DNA from: Hypericum androsaemum
Taxonomy: Eukaryota > Streptophyta > Magnoliopsida > Malpighiales > Hypericaceae
Direction: 5' to 3'
DNA length: 64,000 nt
Assembly (NCBI GenBank): GCA_963995505.1
Contig: OZ023183.1
Coordinates: 21,076,671 to 21,140,670 of the forward strand
The translations under genes were made by a program, and so were the position numbers. This document shows positions 23,021 to 34,092 of this stretch, in pieces; position 1 is the stretch's first letter; each line of letters starts with the position of its first letter. Below the pieces are notes generated by a model. It worked only from the letters and a program-made list of their open reading frames with translations. It was not told the DNA's origin and searched no databases.

Positions 23021-23204
23021 ATTAACCCAGGGTGTTTTTAGGTATTTTTATAACATATGAAATTAAGTGTCTATTTTCAATAACACAGGATATCTAAGTA
23101 TTTTTTTAACCCTATAATTTACGGGTCGAATATATCACTTTGAAGTCTTTTCGAAATTAATTGAGATTTATACGAATATTTTGCGTCAAATCCTTTTTGT
23201 TCCT

Positions 23205-23716
23205 CCTTCCATCTTTTCTGCCCGAACTTTTTTTCCGGTTTAAAGATTAGCTGCCAGATGACTTGGTCAATATGAGGATGTGTCTTTCTTGATACTTATA
23301 TGCAATTAACTTATAATATTTGTCATCTTTCTTCACTTATGGAAAAAAAAAAATTATTGTCCCACTTGAATATTTAAGACTGTTGACTGCAAATAATCCT
23401 TTAATCAAAGCCATAATTTATAAATTAAAAGAATCCCACGGAGTTTTCACTAATATATTTGTCAGCAGACGTGATAGAAATATAACAACTAAGCAACGGA
23501 GTTTTCTTTTCTGGTTTGCGGTTTCTTTCCCAGTTGGGTTAGATGAAGGTAAAATCAGAACCACGCTTCTAATTTTTCCACAGAGACTATCGTGTTTTAA
23601 GCACATTCCCACGTGCTCATTTCAGAGCATTGTAAATTAAACCAAATCCAGGACAAATAGCCAAATTGGTGTCTAGTCTGCGTTTATTTTGTTGTTGCTT
23701 ATAAGCTGGAGTTTAG
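23205..23716. repeat. 3' flank of the OPCL1-like gene, duplicated at 16790-17160
   Basis: See 16790. This segment begins about 70 bp beyond the ligase stop codon on its downstream side, so the left copy is a duplicated piece of this gene's 3' flank without the gene. Confidence 0.65.
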
Positions 23717-23787
23717 GGATCTTTACTCACAATTCGCTATGGACCAACCCTACAGTTGACTGTCTTTCCGGGGAAGGGTCAAGCATC

Positions 23788-26700
23788 TTAAAGTTTGGAG
23801 GTTGCTTGTGCTATAAGATCCTTCCTCAAAATCTTGCCAGATGCGTTCTTCGGAATTGCAGCGATAAAAGCAACTCTTCGAACTCTCTTGTACGGGGCAA
23901 CCTGCAGATAAGTCATTCGTGTAGCGGCTAAGCTAAATAGCAATGTCGTAGGTTGAAGCTCAATAAGATGGACTGGATTATTGTTTACAGAATTCACAGT
24001 TACCTGTTTGGCTACAAAATCCATGACCTCCTCCTCAGACAAATCAACTCCTGCCTTCCTAACGATATAAGCCATTGGAAACTGCCCGACATCCTTGTCC
24101 GGGAATCTGGAAATATCAGGTGACAATGTAAGCTTCATTCCAAGGACACGTAAAGACATTTGAACGACATAGAGGAAGAACTCGTGTAAGGACATGGACA
24201 TGAACTTGTTGTTTGTCGGAGTTGGTGTACTTGATTAGGATCTACTTCAGTCGAGACAAGTGTTGGACACTTTCTCCGTAAGACGAGATTGCCCCGTATA
24301 TTTCAGTGCGGTACGGGCTTCGGCAATCGTCCCCAAGATACAACGACTGTTTAGGGCGTTTCCAAGACCGTTGCACACATATCTCGAAACTTTCGGGCGA
24401 ACCCTTATATACCCAAAACTTTCGGACTCTTTTCTATGTGAAGAACGGGGGGGGGGGGGGGGGGGGGGGGGGGGGAGGAGAAGACAACAATGCTCGGAAT
24501 ATGCAATTGCTGCTGGGATGAGGAAATGGCAAGGAGGGCACGCCTATTTATAGGCTAGAGGAGGCAGGGAGGCAGCCACCCCGAAGGGACGCGTCCGCTT
24601 GGCCAACAGGCTGTCTGGCTGCACTCGTGGCCCTTCGGTGGCTTCTGGACCCTTCCAGGCGCGCCAGGCTGCGCTCGTCCAGCTCCTCGCGACGATGCGC
24701 ACGTGCGAAGTGCCAAGTGCGCCACAAAGCGCCCATTGCGACCTGCGTCCAATGCGCCATGCGCACACGCACACGCACATGTGCGTGCGCGTGCGCGTGC
24801 GCATGCGCGAGCGCGTGCTCGTGCTCGGACGGTGCTTTGCACCGTCCTCGCAGGCAGCTAGCGGTGGGTCAGCCTTTTGGGTAGCCAATCAAGTTGAGAG
24901 ACAAGGAGAGGAATTCCTTATAAACAAGGAAATCCTCCTTGCTCTAATCAATGTGGTATTGCCCCATTCATTTCCCATTTGGGCCTCCACTTTGGGCCTT
25001 TCCACTTTGGGCCAAATGCATTAAAAAATGCATTCAAACCCAACAATCCCCCACATGAATGATGATTAATGCATGCAGACTCTAATCGAAAGTTCTGACG
25101 TGTTATTATTGTATCGAGACAGGTAGCTTGCGGCTTTGAACCTTCTCTAGTAATATGTTATCGGATTTACTCGCTGCTCGATGAACGATGTCTTGAACCG
25201 TCAGCTTTTGGTGTAAACCAAGACAATAACATTTACACAATAATAACCCTAGTATATTTAGGTTCTCACGTTGTGTCCGTTTCGGCCATGGACCGTATCT
25301 TGGATTCATAAGTGTTTTTCCCATTTGAAGCGGCCTTTCTTCACACTTACATAGGTGATCTCCTATCAGGAGTATCCTGCCATACTCCACCTTAATCAAG
25401 GTATAGGAATTATTAAAAGCGTAATGCTTAACCTTACCACACCTCTGCAGGTTAATACCTGGGCAGCTTCTGAGAATGAGATAGGTTCCAGGTGATTCAC
25501 AGAACCCTCCATAACTTAGTTGTCTTATTGAACCAAGTTTGTGGGATCTCCACTCATCATGGTTGAGTTACCGCTATGGACGTTCTTTAGTGTGTGGATT
25601 TTAATCCCATTCCCCTTACTGCGTTGTACATTTGATCTCTATTGATTCCTTTCGTAAAAGGATCAGCTAAGTTGTCCTTGGACTTTACATAATTAATGGC
25701 GATCACCTCACTAGAGATCAACTGTCTAACGGTATTGTGTCTCCGACGGATATGTCGAGACTTTCCGTTGTACAATGTACTTTGTGCTCTCCCGATTGCA
25801 GACATGCTGTCACAATGTATCAATATGGGAGGCACCGGTTTACTCCAGCATGGAATATCCTCTAGAAAGTTTCTGAGCCATTCAGCTTCTTCCCCAGCTT
25901 TGTCTAGTGCTATAAATTTTGACTCCATGGTGGATCGAGCTATGCACGTTTGTTTAGAGGACATCCAAGACACAGCTCCTCCTCCTATGGTGAATACGTA
26001 TCCACTTGTGGATTTGGAGTCCTTAGTGTCTGATATCCAGTTTGCGTCACTGTATCCTTCTAATACAGCTGAATATTTAGCATAATGTATGCCATGGCTT
26101 ATGGTATGTTTTAAATATCGTAATACCCTTTCCAGAGCTAGCCAGTGATCCTTCCCTGGATTACTTGTGAATCTACTAAGTTTACTAACTGAGTACGCAA
26201 TATCTGGACGAGTGCAGTTTGTTAAATACATCAAGCTCCCGATAATTTGCGCATACTTCAGTTGAGATACTGGGTCCCCTCGATTCTTGGCTAAGTGTAG
26301 ATTCAAATCTACTGGAGTCTTAACCGGAGGTTTGTCAAAAGCTTCAAATTTCTTGAGCACGCTTTCCACGTAGTGAGATTTCATCAAGATAATTTCGTCA
26401 GCTTTCTTAGAAATTTTTATTCCTAGTATGACGTCTGCCAGACCCATATCTTTCATGTCAAAGTGGTTCTTTAACATGTTCTTAGTTTTCACAATAACCT
26501 CTTTATTGCTTCCCATAATTAGTAAGTTGTCTACATAGAGACATACAATTACGTAAGCTTCAGGTGTGCCCTTAATGTAAACACATTTATCGCACTCATT
26601 GATCTTAAATCCATTTGACAACATTGTTTTGTCAAATTTCTCGTGCCACTGTTTCGGCGCTTGTTTTAGCCCGTATAGTGACTTGACTAGTCGACACACT

Positions 26701-29700
26701 TTATGCTCTTGACTGGGAGCCACAAACCCTTCGGGTTGCTCCATGTATATCTCCTCTTCCAGTTCTCCATTTAGGAAAGCTGTTTTTACGTCCATTTGGT
26801 GGATCTCGAGGTTATAGAGTGCTGCAACAGCTATGAGTACTCTAATTGATGTGATTTTTGTGACCGGTGAATACGTGTCAAAGAAATCATATCCCTCCTT
26901 CTGCTTGAACCCCTTAGCTACCAATCGAGCTTTGTATTTGTCGATTGATCCATCAGCTTTGTATTTCCTTTTTAGGATCCACCTGCATCCCAAAGGTTTG
27001 CAGCCCGGTGGGAGATCCACGATTTCCCACGTGTGGTTTTGCATAATGGATTCTATCTCACTATTGATAGCTTCCTTCCAGAGAGGAGCATCTGGACTGG
27101 ACAGTGCCTCTTGGATTGACCTGGGTTCATCTTCTAACGCATAGGTTAGATAGTCCGGACCGAAAGATTTAGTTACCTTCGTCCGTTTACTACGTCTAGG
27201 TTCATCATCTTTCTGATTTGACCCTTGCGTAGTCTCGTGAGCCCTTTTCTTCGGACTTGCTTCCTTTCTTTTCTTATTAGGAAAGCTATCTTCAAAAAAT
27301 GTTGCGTTCCTTGATTCTATGACCATTCCCGTGTTTATCTCAGAGTTTTCAGATTTATGCACCAAGAATCGATAAGCACTACTATTTTGCGCATATCCGA
27401 TAAAGATGCAATCAATGGTCTTGGGTCCTATTCGCACCTGTTTAGACTTAGGTACTTCGACCTTTGCTAGGCACCCCCACACTTTAAGGTAACTGTAGGA
27501 AGGTTTTCTTCTTTTCCATAGTTCATATGAGGTTTTATCCCTTTTCTTGTGTGGCAATTTGTTTAGAATGTGGTTAGCTGAGAGCACAGCTTCCCCCCAC
27601 ATGTTCTGGGATAAGCCCGAGCTAATCAACATAGCGTTCATCATCTCCTTAAGAGTTCGATTTTTGCGTTCAGCTACGCCATTCGATTGAGGTGAGTATG
27701 GAGCAGTCGTCTGATGAATAATGCCATGTTCTTGACAGAGTTCCTCAAACGGAGCTACATATTCTCCTCCTCGATCACTTCGGATCATTTTGATGTTCAC
27801 GCTAAGTTGATTTTCAACCTCATTCTTATATCTCTTAAAAGCATCAAGAGCTTCGTCTTTGCCCTTTAGGAGATATATGTAACAGTATCTCATACAATCA
27901 TCGATAAACGTGATGAAGTATTTCTTTCCGCCTTTAGTTTGCACGTGTTTCATATCGCAAGTGTCCGTATGAATTAATTCTAAAGGCGTAGTACTTCTTT
28001 CCACTGAATGGAAAGGTGCTTTGGTCATTTTAGCTTCCACACATACTTCACATTTATTGGATGGGTTGAACTCTAGATTCGGTAATAAATTTAAACTTAG
28101 TAACTTTCTTAGCGAGTTTAGATTTACGTGTCCTAATCTACTATGCCATAAATTAGAACACTCGGCCAAGTAAGAAGAAGCATTAACTTTATTTTTACCT
28201 TTAAAGGTGCGATGTACAGTTATTACATTCATCTTAAATAGCCCCCTTTCTAGATAACCCTTTCCTATGAATTGACCCGCTTTGGTCAGTACAAACTTAT
28301 CAGCCTCAAATACAAGCTTAAGACCGGCTTTGCTTAACAGTGAGCCAGAGACTAAGTTCTTGCGGATGTCCGGGACATGCAGCACATCCTTGAGGGTCAG
28401 CTCCTTTCCTGAGGTCAGCTTCAGGACCACCTTTCCCAGACCGACGATCTTGGACGTTGCGGAGTTTTCCATGAACAGCTTTCGGCCGGTGATCGGGATA
28501 TAGTTCGAGAACATCTCCTTGTCCGAGCAGACGTGGCGGGTAGCTCCAGTGTCCACGAACCACTCTCTCGGATTGTCCACCAGGTTGGCTTCAAACACTA
28601 CGGCTGACAGATCCATCTGGGACAAGTCTTCAGCCAGGTTAGCCCTTCCTTGGTCGTCCTTCTTCGGCTGCACGGTAGTCTCGGGGTTGGCCTTGCCTTG
28701 CTTGACTTTGGACTTTCGGTTGTCTTCCTCGATCCTAAGTCTCACAATCAGGTCTTCTAGGCCCATGTCCTTCCTATTGTGCTTGAGGTAGCTCTTGAAA
28801 TCCTTCCACAGCGGGGGGAGCTTCTCGATCATCGCAGCTACTTGGAAGGACTCGCTGAGTTGCATCCCTTCGGCTTGGATCTCGTGAAGGATCAGCTGCA
28901 ACTCTTGCACTTGGTCGATGACCTTCTTGGAGTCCACCATCTTGAAGTCGAGGAATCGTCCGACGATAAATTTCTTCGTCCCGGCATCCTCCGTTTTGTA
29001 CTTCTTCTCGAGTGAACTCCACAGCTCTTTAGCGGTCTTAGCTTCCGCGTAGACATTGTAGAGCGTGTCGTCTAGTCCATTCAGGACGTAGTTCCGGCAT
29101 AGGAAGTCGCTGTGACTCCATGCATCGAGGGCGTTGATCTTGAAATCCTTCCACAGCGGGGGGAGCTTCTCGATCATCGCAGCTACTTGGAAGGACTCGC
29201 TGAGTTGCATCCCTTCGGCTTGGATCTCGTGAAGGATCAGCTGCAACTCTTGCACTTGGTCGATGACCTTCTTGGAGTCCACCATCTTGAAGTCGAGGAA
29301 TCGTCCGACGATAAATTTCTTCGTCCCGGCATCCTCCGTTTTGTACTTCTTCTCGAGTGAACTCCACAGCTCTTTAGCGGTCTTAGCTTCCGCGTAGACA
29401 TTGTAGAGCGTGTCGTCTAGTCCATTCAGGACGTAGTTCCGGCATAGGAAGTCGCTGTGACTCCATGCATCGAGGGCGTTGATCTTCTGTTGATCTGCCT
29501 CATTTTCCGCTACCTTCGGAGCCTCTTCTTTCAGGAATCGGACTAGGTTGAGCGTTGTCAGGTAGAACAATATCTTCTGTTGCCACCTCTTGAATTCGGT
29601 ACCGTTGAACTTGGCCGGCCTTTCGGCGTGGACAGTTCCCGGGACTGCTGGCACTGGTGCTGAGCTTGTCGATGCCATCTTCAAGTACACAATCTCGTGT

Positions 29701-32229
29701 TACGATTGTTGTTTGTCGGAGTTGGTGTACTTGATAGTTGGACACTTTCTTCGTAAGACGAGATTGCCCCGTATATTTCAGTGCGGTACTGGCTTCGGCA
29801 ATCGTCCCCAAGATACAGTTGCACACGTATTTTAGTGAAGAAAAGGCTCTTCGCGACGATGCGTACGTGCGAAGTGCCAAGTGCGCCACAAAGCGCCCAT
29901 TGCGCGACCTGCGTCCAATGCGCCATGCGCACACGCGCGTGCGCATGCGTCCTCGCAGGCAGCTAGCGGTGGGTCAGCCTTTTGGGTAGCCAATCAAGTT
30001 GAGAGGCAAGGAGGGGAATTCCTTATAAACAAGGAAATACTCATTGCTCTAATCAATGTGGTATTGCCCCATTCATTTCCCTTTTGGGCCTCCACTTTGG
30101 GCCTTTCCACTTTGGGCCAAATGCATTAAAAAATGTATTCAAACCTAACAGAACTTCCTCACACCATAAGAGAAATGAAATACTCACGGTATCACTGCAG
30201 CATCAGAAATTTTTGGATGAGTAAGTAGCAGTGCTTCTAGTTCCGCCGGTGGTACCTGACATTTGAACGACATGAGCCATTAAATAGAATGTAACTATTG
30301 GATACAGAAGTCATAGGAAGCCAAAATGGACGATCATTTTGAAAGGTTACCTGGTACCCCTTGTACTTAATTAGCTCCTTCAGCCTATCAACGATGAAAA
30401 TGAAGCCATCTTCATCGATGTAACAGAGATCTCCGGTTCTCAACCATCCATGAGAGTCCATAGTCGATGACGTTGCTTCAGCATTGCTGAAGTAACCTGC
30501 GAGACACATTTTTAAGTTACACATCAAATCTAACATAAAAAATGGAGACTCCGTCTTCAGTGATGTATTATAAAAGTAATATTTACAGCCAACTTAGTAT
30601 GGAATTTCCTCTCCTCTCGACAAAAGAATCAGTTTTTAAACGAGTATCACAGTAAACTCAATGCTTGACAGTAGCAACATGAGCAATGACCAAAGACCTC
30701 TTATTTTGTCATAGCGCTATTTGTCTACTAGACGATTGCGGGTTGGTAGGAGCCTTTCGTCGGATGACAAATTCCGCGAGACCAAGACATGACAACACAA
30801 AACAATTGTTAAAGACGAAGGCCAATGAAAAAGGTCCGACTTGATGATTTTGCTGATGCACATTAGAACACAAACGCACGAATTCCGCTCTCTGTTATAA
30901 TAGAATATATTTAATATGAAAAACGTTTGGCTCTTCTACAGTTGATTATCTATCCTCCACGGCTAATAATTATTAAAAAAAAAAACCAAAGGGAGCCAGT
31001 AGAAGAGTACCTTTCATGACGGATGGGCCACGCAACCAAAGCTCGCCGGTCTGCTTCACGGAGAGCGGCCTCCCGGTGTCGGGGTCCACCACCTTGGCCT
31101 CCATACCGGGAGAAAGCATCCCGGCCGTCCCGTAACTTCTGCTCTCCTCCAGATCGTCGGTGGAAGCCCCTATCCCCGTTGACTCGGTCAAACCGTACCC
31201 CTGCAGTATAATAACCGAGGGGTACCTCTCCACGAACCCCTCGATCACCTCCTTCCCGAGGGGGGCCCCACCCGACAGCACCCACTTGAGCGACCCCAGG
31301 TCGTACTTCGACTTTATCACCTCGGCGCCGCTAATTAACGCCATCAGGATCGGCGGCACGAGGGGCAAGTCCGTGGCCCTGTACTTCTGGATCGCGAACA
31401 ACAGGTCGTGCATTTCGAACTTGGAGATCACGATAACCGTCGACCCGGACGCCAGCAGCCCCGTCGCGAACGCCGCCAGGCCGTAGATGTGGAACATCGG
31501 GACCGTGCATATGAACTTCCGGTCACCTTCGTCCAGTTTGAACCGCTTCACGATGGTCTGCACCATCGCGATCAGGTTGCGGTGGGACGACACCACTCCC
31601 TTGCTCGCGCCTGTCGTCCCCGACGAGTACAGAAGCGTGGCGGTGTCGTTTTGGTCCACCCGCTCCCGCACCCGAGGTCTTCCACCCTCCGGGCTCCCCT
31701 TCATCATCTGTGCCAAGGTGGTGACGGCCCCGCCGTCGCCGTCTTCGAGGAGGATGATGGGGAGGCCGGGGCTGGCCTCGGCGATCTTCGCTGCGAGTTG
31801 GTGAGTGGTGAAGGCGAGTTTGGGGTTAGAGTCGGCGATCTGCTTGGCGATCTCGCGAGGGGTGTTGAGTGGGTTGGTGGTGGTGATTATGGCGCCCAAC
31901 GACATAACCGCCAGGCAGACGACCGGGAAGAAGATGGAGTTCGGGGACAGGAGGAGGATGACGTGTCCCTTCCTGACTCCCATGTCGGACAGGGAGGCGG
32001 CGACGGAGTCCACGGCCTTCCATAGCTCGGGGAAGGTGAGGCTGCGGCCGGTGGCGGCGTCGATGAGGGCGGTGTGGCCGTAGTGGGCCTGGGAGGAGAT
32101 GAAGGTGGTAACGTCTAGGGAGTCGTTTGGGGGCAAGGGAACGGGGCGGCGCTTACTGTAAAAGACCGAGTTTGACTTGCTGAAGCCGCTCCTTGGATCC
32201 ACCTCGACGACGTCGTTTCTCCCAGCCAT
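23788..32229 (-). CDS. OPCL1/4CL-like 5-type peroxisomal acyl-CoA ligase
   Basis: Five exons: 32229-31011, 30496-30351, 30255-30188, 24106-24004 and 23901-23788, with consistent phases and GT-AG sites, giving 549 aa, the usual size. Adenylate-forming motifs are present: [19 protein letters not shown] (box I, ATP binding), [31 protein letters not shown] and the C-terminal [13 protein letters not shown]. The N-terminus ([18 protein letters not shown]) and the C-terminal SKL (PTS1) match the 4CL-like 5 clade, whose Arabidopsis member OPCL1 activates OPC-8:0 for beta-oxidation in jasmonate synthesis in peroxisomes. Intron 3 (30187-24107) is about 6.1 kb because it holds a Copia element in the same direction. 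A second in-frame ATG at 32238 would add three residues. The coding sequence is intact; whether splicing across the insertion is efficient is unknown. Confidence 0.93.
24207..25045 (-). repeat. 3' LTR, with a G29 run and an alternating GC/GT tract
   Basis: 839 bp from TGTTGTTTGTCGG to CAAACCCAACA on the plus strand. It holds a run of 29 G (24447-24475), absent from the 5' LTR, and an alternating purine-pyrimidine stretch at about 24758-24822 (CGTGCGCGTGCGCGTGCGC core) that could form Z-DNA. The sequence CCTATTTATAGG (24543-24554) is the LTR TATA box. Confidence 0.88.
24447..24475 (+). repeat. G29 homopolymer
   Basis: Twenty-nine consecutive G on the plus strand inside the 3' LTR. Such runs can form G-quadruplexes and are also prone to assembly and polymerase errors, so the exact length is doubtful. 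Confidence 0.9.
25587..29678 (-). CDS. Copia gag-pol polyprotein, open but catalytically damaged
   Basis: One frame of 1,363-1,367 codons. The likely start is the Met at 29678 (MASTSSAP), because the relic sister starts at the equivalent Met. Order: gag, with an exact 115-residue tandem repeat; protease ([14 protein letters not shown]); integrase ([12 protein letters not shown]...CEVCVEAK, then [14 protein letters not shown] and AERKNR, the D-D-E set); RT ([40 protein letters not shown]); RNase H. Three faults are visible: the CCHC zinc knuckle between gag and protease is absent (the relic keeps it), the RT catalytic motif is YVDN where YVDD is required, and the RNase H motif STMESEFIAL has become [10 protein letters not shown]. 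It is therefore probably unable to copy itself despite the open frame. Confidence 0.93.
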   Translation of the reverse strand: MASTSSAPVPAVPGTVHAERPAKFNGTEFKRWQQKILFYLTTLNLVRFLKEEAPKVAENEADQQKINALDAWSHSDFLCRNYVLNGLDDTLYNVYAEAKTAKELWSSLEKKYKTEDAGTKKFIVGRFLDFKMVDSKKVIDQVQELQLILHEIQAEGMQLSESFQVAAMIEKLPPLWKDFKINALDAWSHSDFLCRNYVLNGLDDTLYNVYAEAKTAKELWSSLEKKYKTEDAGTKKFIVGRFLDFKMVDSKKVIDQVQELQLILHEIQAEGMQLSESFQVAAMIEKLPPLWKDFKSYLKHNRKDMGLEDLIVRLRIEEDNRKSKVKQGKANPETTVQPKKDDQGRANLAEDLSQMDLSAVVFEANLVDNPREWFVDTGATRHVCSDKEMFSNYIPITGRKLFMENSATSKIVGLGKVVLKLTSGKELTLKDVLHVPDIRKNLVSGSLLSKAGLKLVFEADKFVLTKAGQFIGKGYLERGLFKMNVITVHRTFKGKNKVNASSYLAECSNLWHSRLGHVNLNSLRKLLSLNLLPNLEFNPSNKCEVCVEAKMTKAPFHSVERSTTPLELIHTDTCDMKHVQTKGGKKYFITFIDDCMRYCYIYLLKGKDEALDAFKRYKNEVENQLSVNIKMIRSDRGGEYVAPFEELCQEHGIIHQTTAPYSPQSNGVAERKNRTLKEMMNAMLISSGLSQNMWGEAVLSANHILNKLPHKKRDKTSYELWKRRKPSYSYLKVWGCLAKVEVPKSKQVRIGPKTIDCIFIGYAQNSSAYRFLVHKSENSEINTGMVIESRNATFFEDSFPNKKRKEASPKKRAHETTQGSNQKDDEPRRSKRTKVTKSFGPDYLTYALEDEPRSIQEALSSPDAPLWKEAINSEIESIMQNHTWEIVDLPPGCKPLGCRWILKRKYKADGSIDKYKARLVAKGFKQKEGYDFFDTYSPVTKITSIRVLIAVAALYNLEIHQMDVKTAFLNGELEEEIYMEQPEGFVAPSQEHKVCRLVKSLYGLKQAPKQWHEKFDKTMLSNGFKINECDKCVYIKGTPEAYVIVCLYVDNLLIMGSNKEVIVKTKNMLKNHFDMKDMGLADVILGIKISKKADEIILMKSHYVESVLKKFEAFDKPPVKTPVDLNLHLAKNRGDPVSQLKYAQIIGSLMYLTNCTRPDIAYSVSKLSRFTSNPGKDHWLALERVLRYLKHTISHGIHYAKYSAVLEGYSDANWISDTKDSKSTSGYVFTIGGGAVSWMSSKQTCIARSTMESKFIALDKAGEEAEWLRNFLEDIPCWSKPVPPILIHCDSMSAIGRAQSTLYNGKSRHIRRRHNTVRQLISSEVIAINYVKSKDNLADPFTKGINRDQMYNAVRGMGLKSTH
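28795..29484 (-). repeat. Exact 345-bp in-frame tandem duplication within gag
   Basis: Two copies, 28795-29139 and 29140-29484, with an offset of exactly 345 bp (115 codons). I find no difference between them. Each encodes [13 protein letters not shown] through LPPLWKDFK. The reading frame is kept, so gag is lengthened by 115 residues. Confidence 0.93.
29707..30150 (-). repeat. 5' LTR of the intronic Copia (shortened)
   Basis: It shares both ends with the 3' LTR (TGTTGTTTGTCGGAGTTGG and CATTTGGCCCAAAGTGGAAA on opposite ends), but about 395 bp are missing in blocks, including the TATA box region and the G run. With its promoter region deleted, this LTR may not drive transcription. Confidence 0.85.
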
Positions 32230-33366
32230 CCCAACCAAACTCTGTGGCTGTTTCAGTTTCTCTCTCTCTCTCTCTCTCTTTTCTACTCTCTAGTCTCTTC
32301 TTAATTCACGTGTTTGCTCATATTTAAGTGTACTAATTTGACACTAAATTGGATTAGTCCGGAAAAAAAAAACACCTTCTAACAGTGCGCGTGTTTTTCG
32401 AGCATAATTACAAGTCGATGGCATCTTTTGATGAATCTGGCGCGTGGAAAGAGTGCTGACTTGTATAACGTGGGACTAGTCAGATAGCTACTTTTCAATC
32501 TGTAAAACGTGATTTTTTTAGAATATAATAATGGCAACTACCTTGACCCTTTGACCGTTAGAATCACGCAAATAGAAATAAATTGAAAAGGTATAGAATA
32601 ATATATAGTTTTTTTTTGGGATAAAGTAATATGCCTTGAGCTCTTGATCCATAGTTTGTGGTGCAAGCACCAACCACCACGGAGACAAGGGCTAAGCATA
32701 GAATAATATTTAGTTTATAATATGGTACTGATTCTGATTGGAATGACAAATAGTATTCTTCCGCAGAAATCCCAATGCAAGTGATAATTCAAATCCAGAA
32801 TAGAAAGCCCTACTTCCGTCAGAATATGTGGCCTTGGGCTTACACGAAGCTGGGAGTTGGGCTTTATGTTAGAAGAAAGCCTTTTTTTTTGTATATTTGG
32901 ATGCTTACCAGAAGGCGAGTTATGCAAGTCGCTGCCAAGACGGTGAACAGTTGTTCCCTGAATATCATCTATTCGTTCTCTTGTATCACGACCGCGTAAA
33001 TTAACGGGTAAAAGTTATTCATTGTGAAAGTTTCGTCGTGTCTTGTGATTTGATATTCAGATCTAATATGTTCAGACACGTTAAGATTTGGTTGACATGA
33101 CCCGATTAAAATTTAGAAAATAGTTAGTATTATAGATATCTATATATTTTTTACTATCAAAAAGAAAAAGAAAATATTTGTGTTCTCAATCATTGAGTTT
33201 TATTCACATCCTTCTTGGAGGACACTCGAGGCTAGAGATCATAGAAAGAATAGTCCCATTAATCGGGTCAACGGTGGACACCAATCGCAGTGGGGTATAA
33301 CAAAGCCAGGTCGCAACCAAGGACATCATGCTGTTAGCCTTAGCCATGACTAGAAGCAACGTTTAG
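32230..33366. other. Upstream region of the OPCL1-like gene; no other gene
   Basis: Contains a CT-rich leader tract just upstream of the ligase ATG (32261-32280). The rest is AT-rich sequence with no supported ORF, ending at the DUF241 gene's stop codon. Confidence 0.5.
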
Positions 33367-34092
33367 CTAACTGGTAATAATATTAAGAAGTAAAACTCTT
33401 GTCTGGATCAAACGCCTGAACATGCTTTGGATCTCTACTTCAAGATCTCTAACGGCTATTTCCACAACCTCCAATCTCTTACGAGCGCTGTGAACTGCTG
33501 TCCCGTCACAAAGATCATGCACGGCGCCGTTTCCACGCAACCGCAGGAACTTCGACTTTAGTGATTCCCCCCCTTTCGCTGATTTTTGGTCCAGCCAAGG
33601 AATTGACACTAACGACGGCAACGATCCGACAATGGAGATGGTTGTGAGCCGAACTTCTCTCAACACTGCCTCGACGATAACGAGGTTCCTGTCCGCGGGT
33701 CCCACGTCGGATGTAATCACGAGCTTGCTCTTTAACGACCGGAGGCATTTCGCGGTCTCCTTCTTCAGCTTCTTTCTGTATGCGCTGTACGCTTCGATCA
33801 TGGACGGGATGCTTGCCTCCTTGACGCTCGTTCTCCTTAGCGTGGATTGTAGGCCGCGGATGTGGTCTTTGACGAGCAGAAGCGCGTCTTTAGACATCCC
33901 ACAGATGTCTAACATTCTTAGGGACGCCTCCGCGACCTCGTGGACCCATCTTTCTTGGTTATGGTTGATGAGGAATTGCTGGATCTCCACGGAGTGGAGG
34001 AGGTCGTTGGCCGAGTTGTGCATGTCCCTGAGGGCTCCGAAACTCGGGAGCGACATTGTGGGATGAGTATGGTTGGTATGTAAATTTTGCAC
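33367..34092 (-). CDS. DUF241 family protein (BPS1-like group), intronless
   Basis: A single open frame of 241 aa. It shows the DUF241 pattern: ALRDMHNSANDLLHS, then ERWVHEVAEASLRMLDICGM, KDHIRGLQSTLRRTS, a basic YRKKLKKETAKCLRSLKSK, and a C-terminal RKRLEVVEIAVRDLEVEIQS with a final hydrophobic FRRLIQTRVLLLNIITS. Members are plant-only, usually intronless and stress or development linked; the biochemical role is unknown. Most relatives have 40-60 more residues at the N-terminus, including a Ser-rich stretch. Here the conserved domain starts almost at once, so the protein is short at that end. An internal Met (MSLPSFGAL, 34056) is an alternative start. Confidence 0.85.
   Translation of the reverse strand: MQNLHTNHTHPTMSLPSFGALRDMHNSANDLLHSVEIQQFLINHNQERWVHEVAEASLRMLDICGMSKDALLLVKDHIRGLQSTLRRTSVKEASIPSMIEAYSAYRKKLKKETAKCLRSLKSKLVITSDVGPADRNLVIVEAVLREVRLTTISIVGSLPSLVSIPWLDQKSAKGGESLKSKFLRLRGNGAVHDLCDGTAVHSARKRLEVVEIAVRDLEVEIQSMFRRLIQTRVLLLNIITS

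Larger units (their letters stand above)
17652..23130. mobile_element. Long-TIR DNA element, right TIR split by a Copia insertion
   Basis: The left arm (17652-about 17828) is the inverted complement of a right arm in two pieces, about 18240-18326 and 23026-23130. Paired blocks include TATTCATAACACTAAATTTT with AAAATTTGGTGTTATGAATA, and ATTTTTATAACACATG with ATGTTATAAAAATACC (reading the right arm in reverse complement). The pieces become continuous when the Copia relic 18327-23020 and one 5-bp target copy are removed. The interior (about 17830-18240) is only about 410 bp and has no recognisable transposase, so it is non-autonomous. Long TIRs suggest the Mutator superfamily, but no outer 9-bp TSD could be fixed. 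Confidence 0.75.
24207..30150 (-). mobile_element. Full-length Copia retrotransposon in intron 3 of the OPCL1-like gene
   Basis: The 5,944-bp element has LTRs 29707-30150 (5') and 24207-25045 (3'), TG...CA ends, and a perfect 5-bp target duplication, GAACT, at 24202-24206 and 30151-30155. A purine tract (GTGGGGGAT on the minus strand) precedes the 3' LTR. No usual tRNA-iMet primer site follows the 5' LTR; the ATG of gag-pol comes only about 28 nt after the LTR. The two LTRs differ greatly in length (444 and 839 bp). The element is transcribed in the same direction as its host gene. Confidence 0.95.

Noticed and set aside
25696..26085. Plus-strand ORF of 129 codons in the Copia element
   Set aside because: Antisense to the RNase H region of the polyprotein.
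31408..32025. Plus-strand ORF of 205 codons over the acyl-CoA ligase
   Set aside because: Antisense shadow of GC-rich exon 1; biased Arg/Gly/Val composition and no family resemblance.
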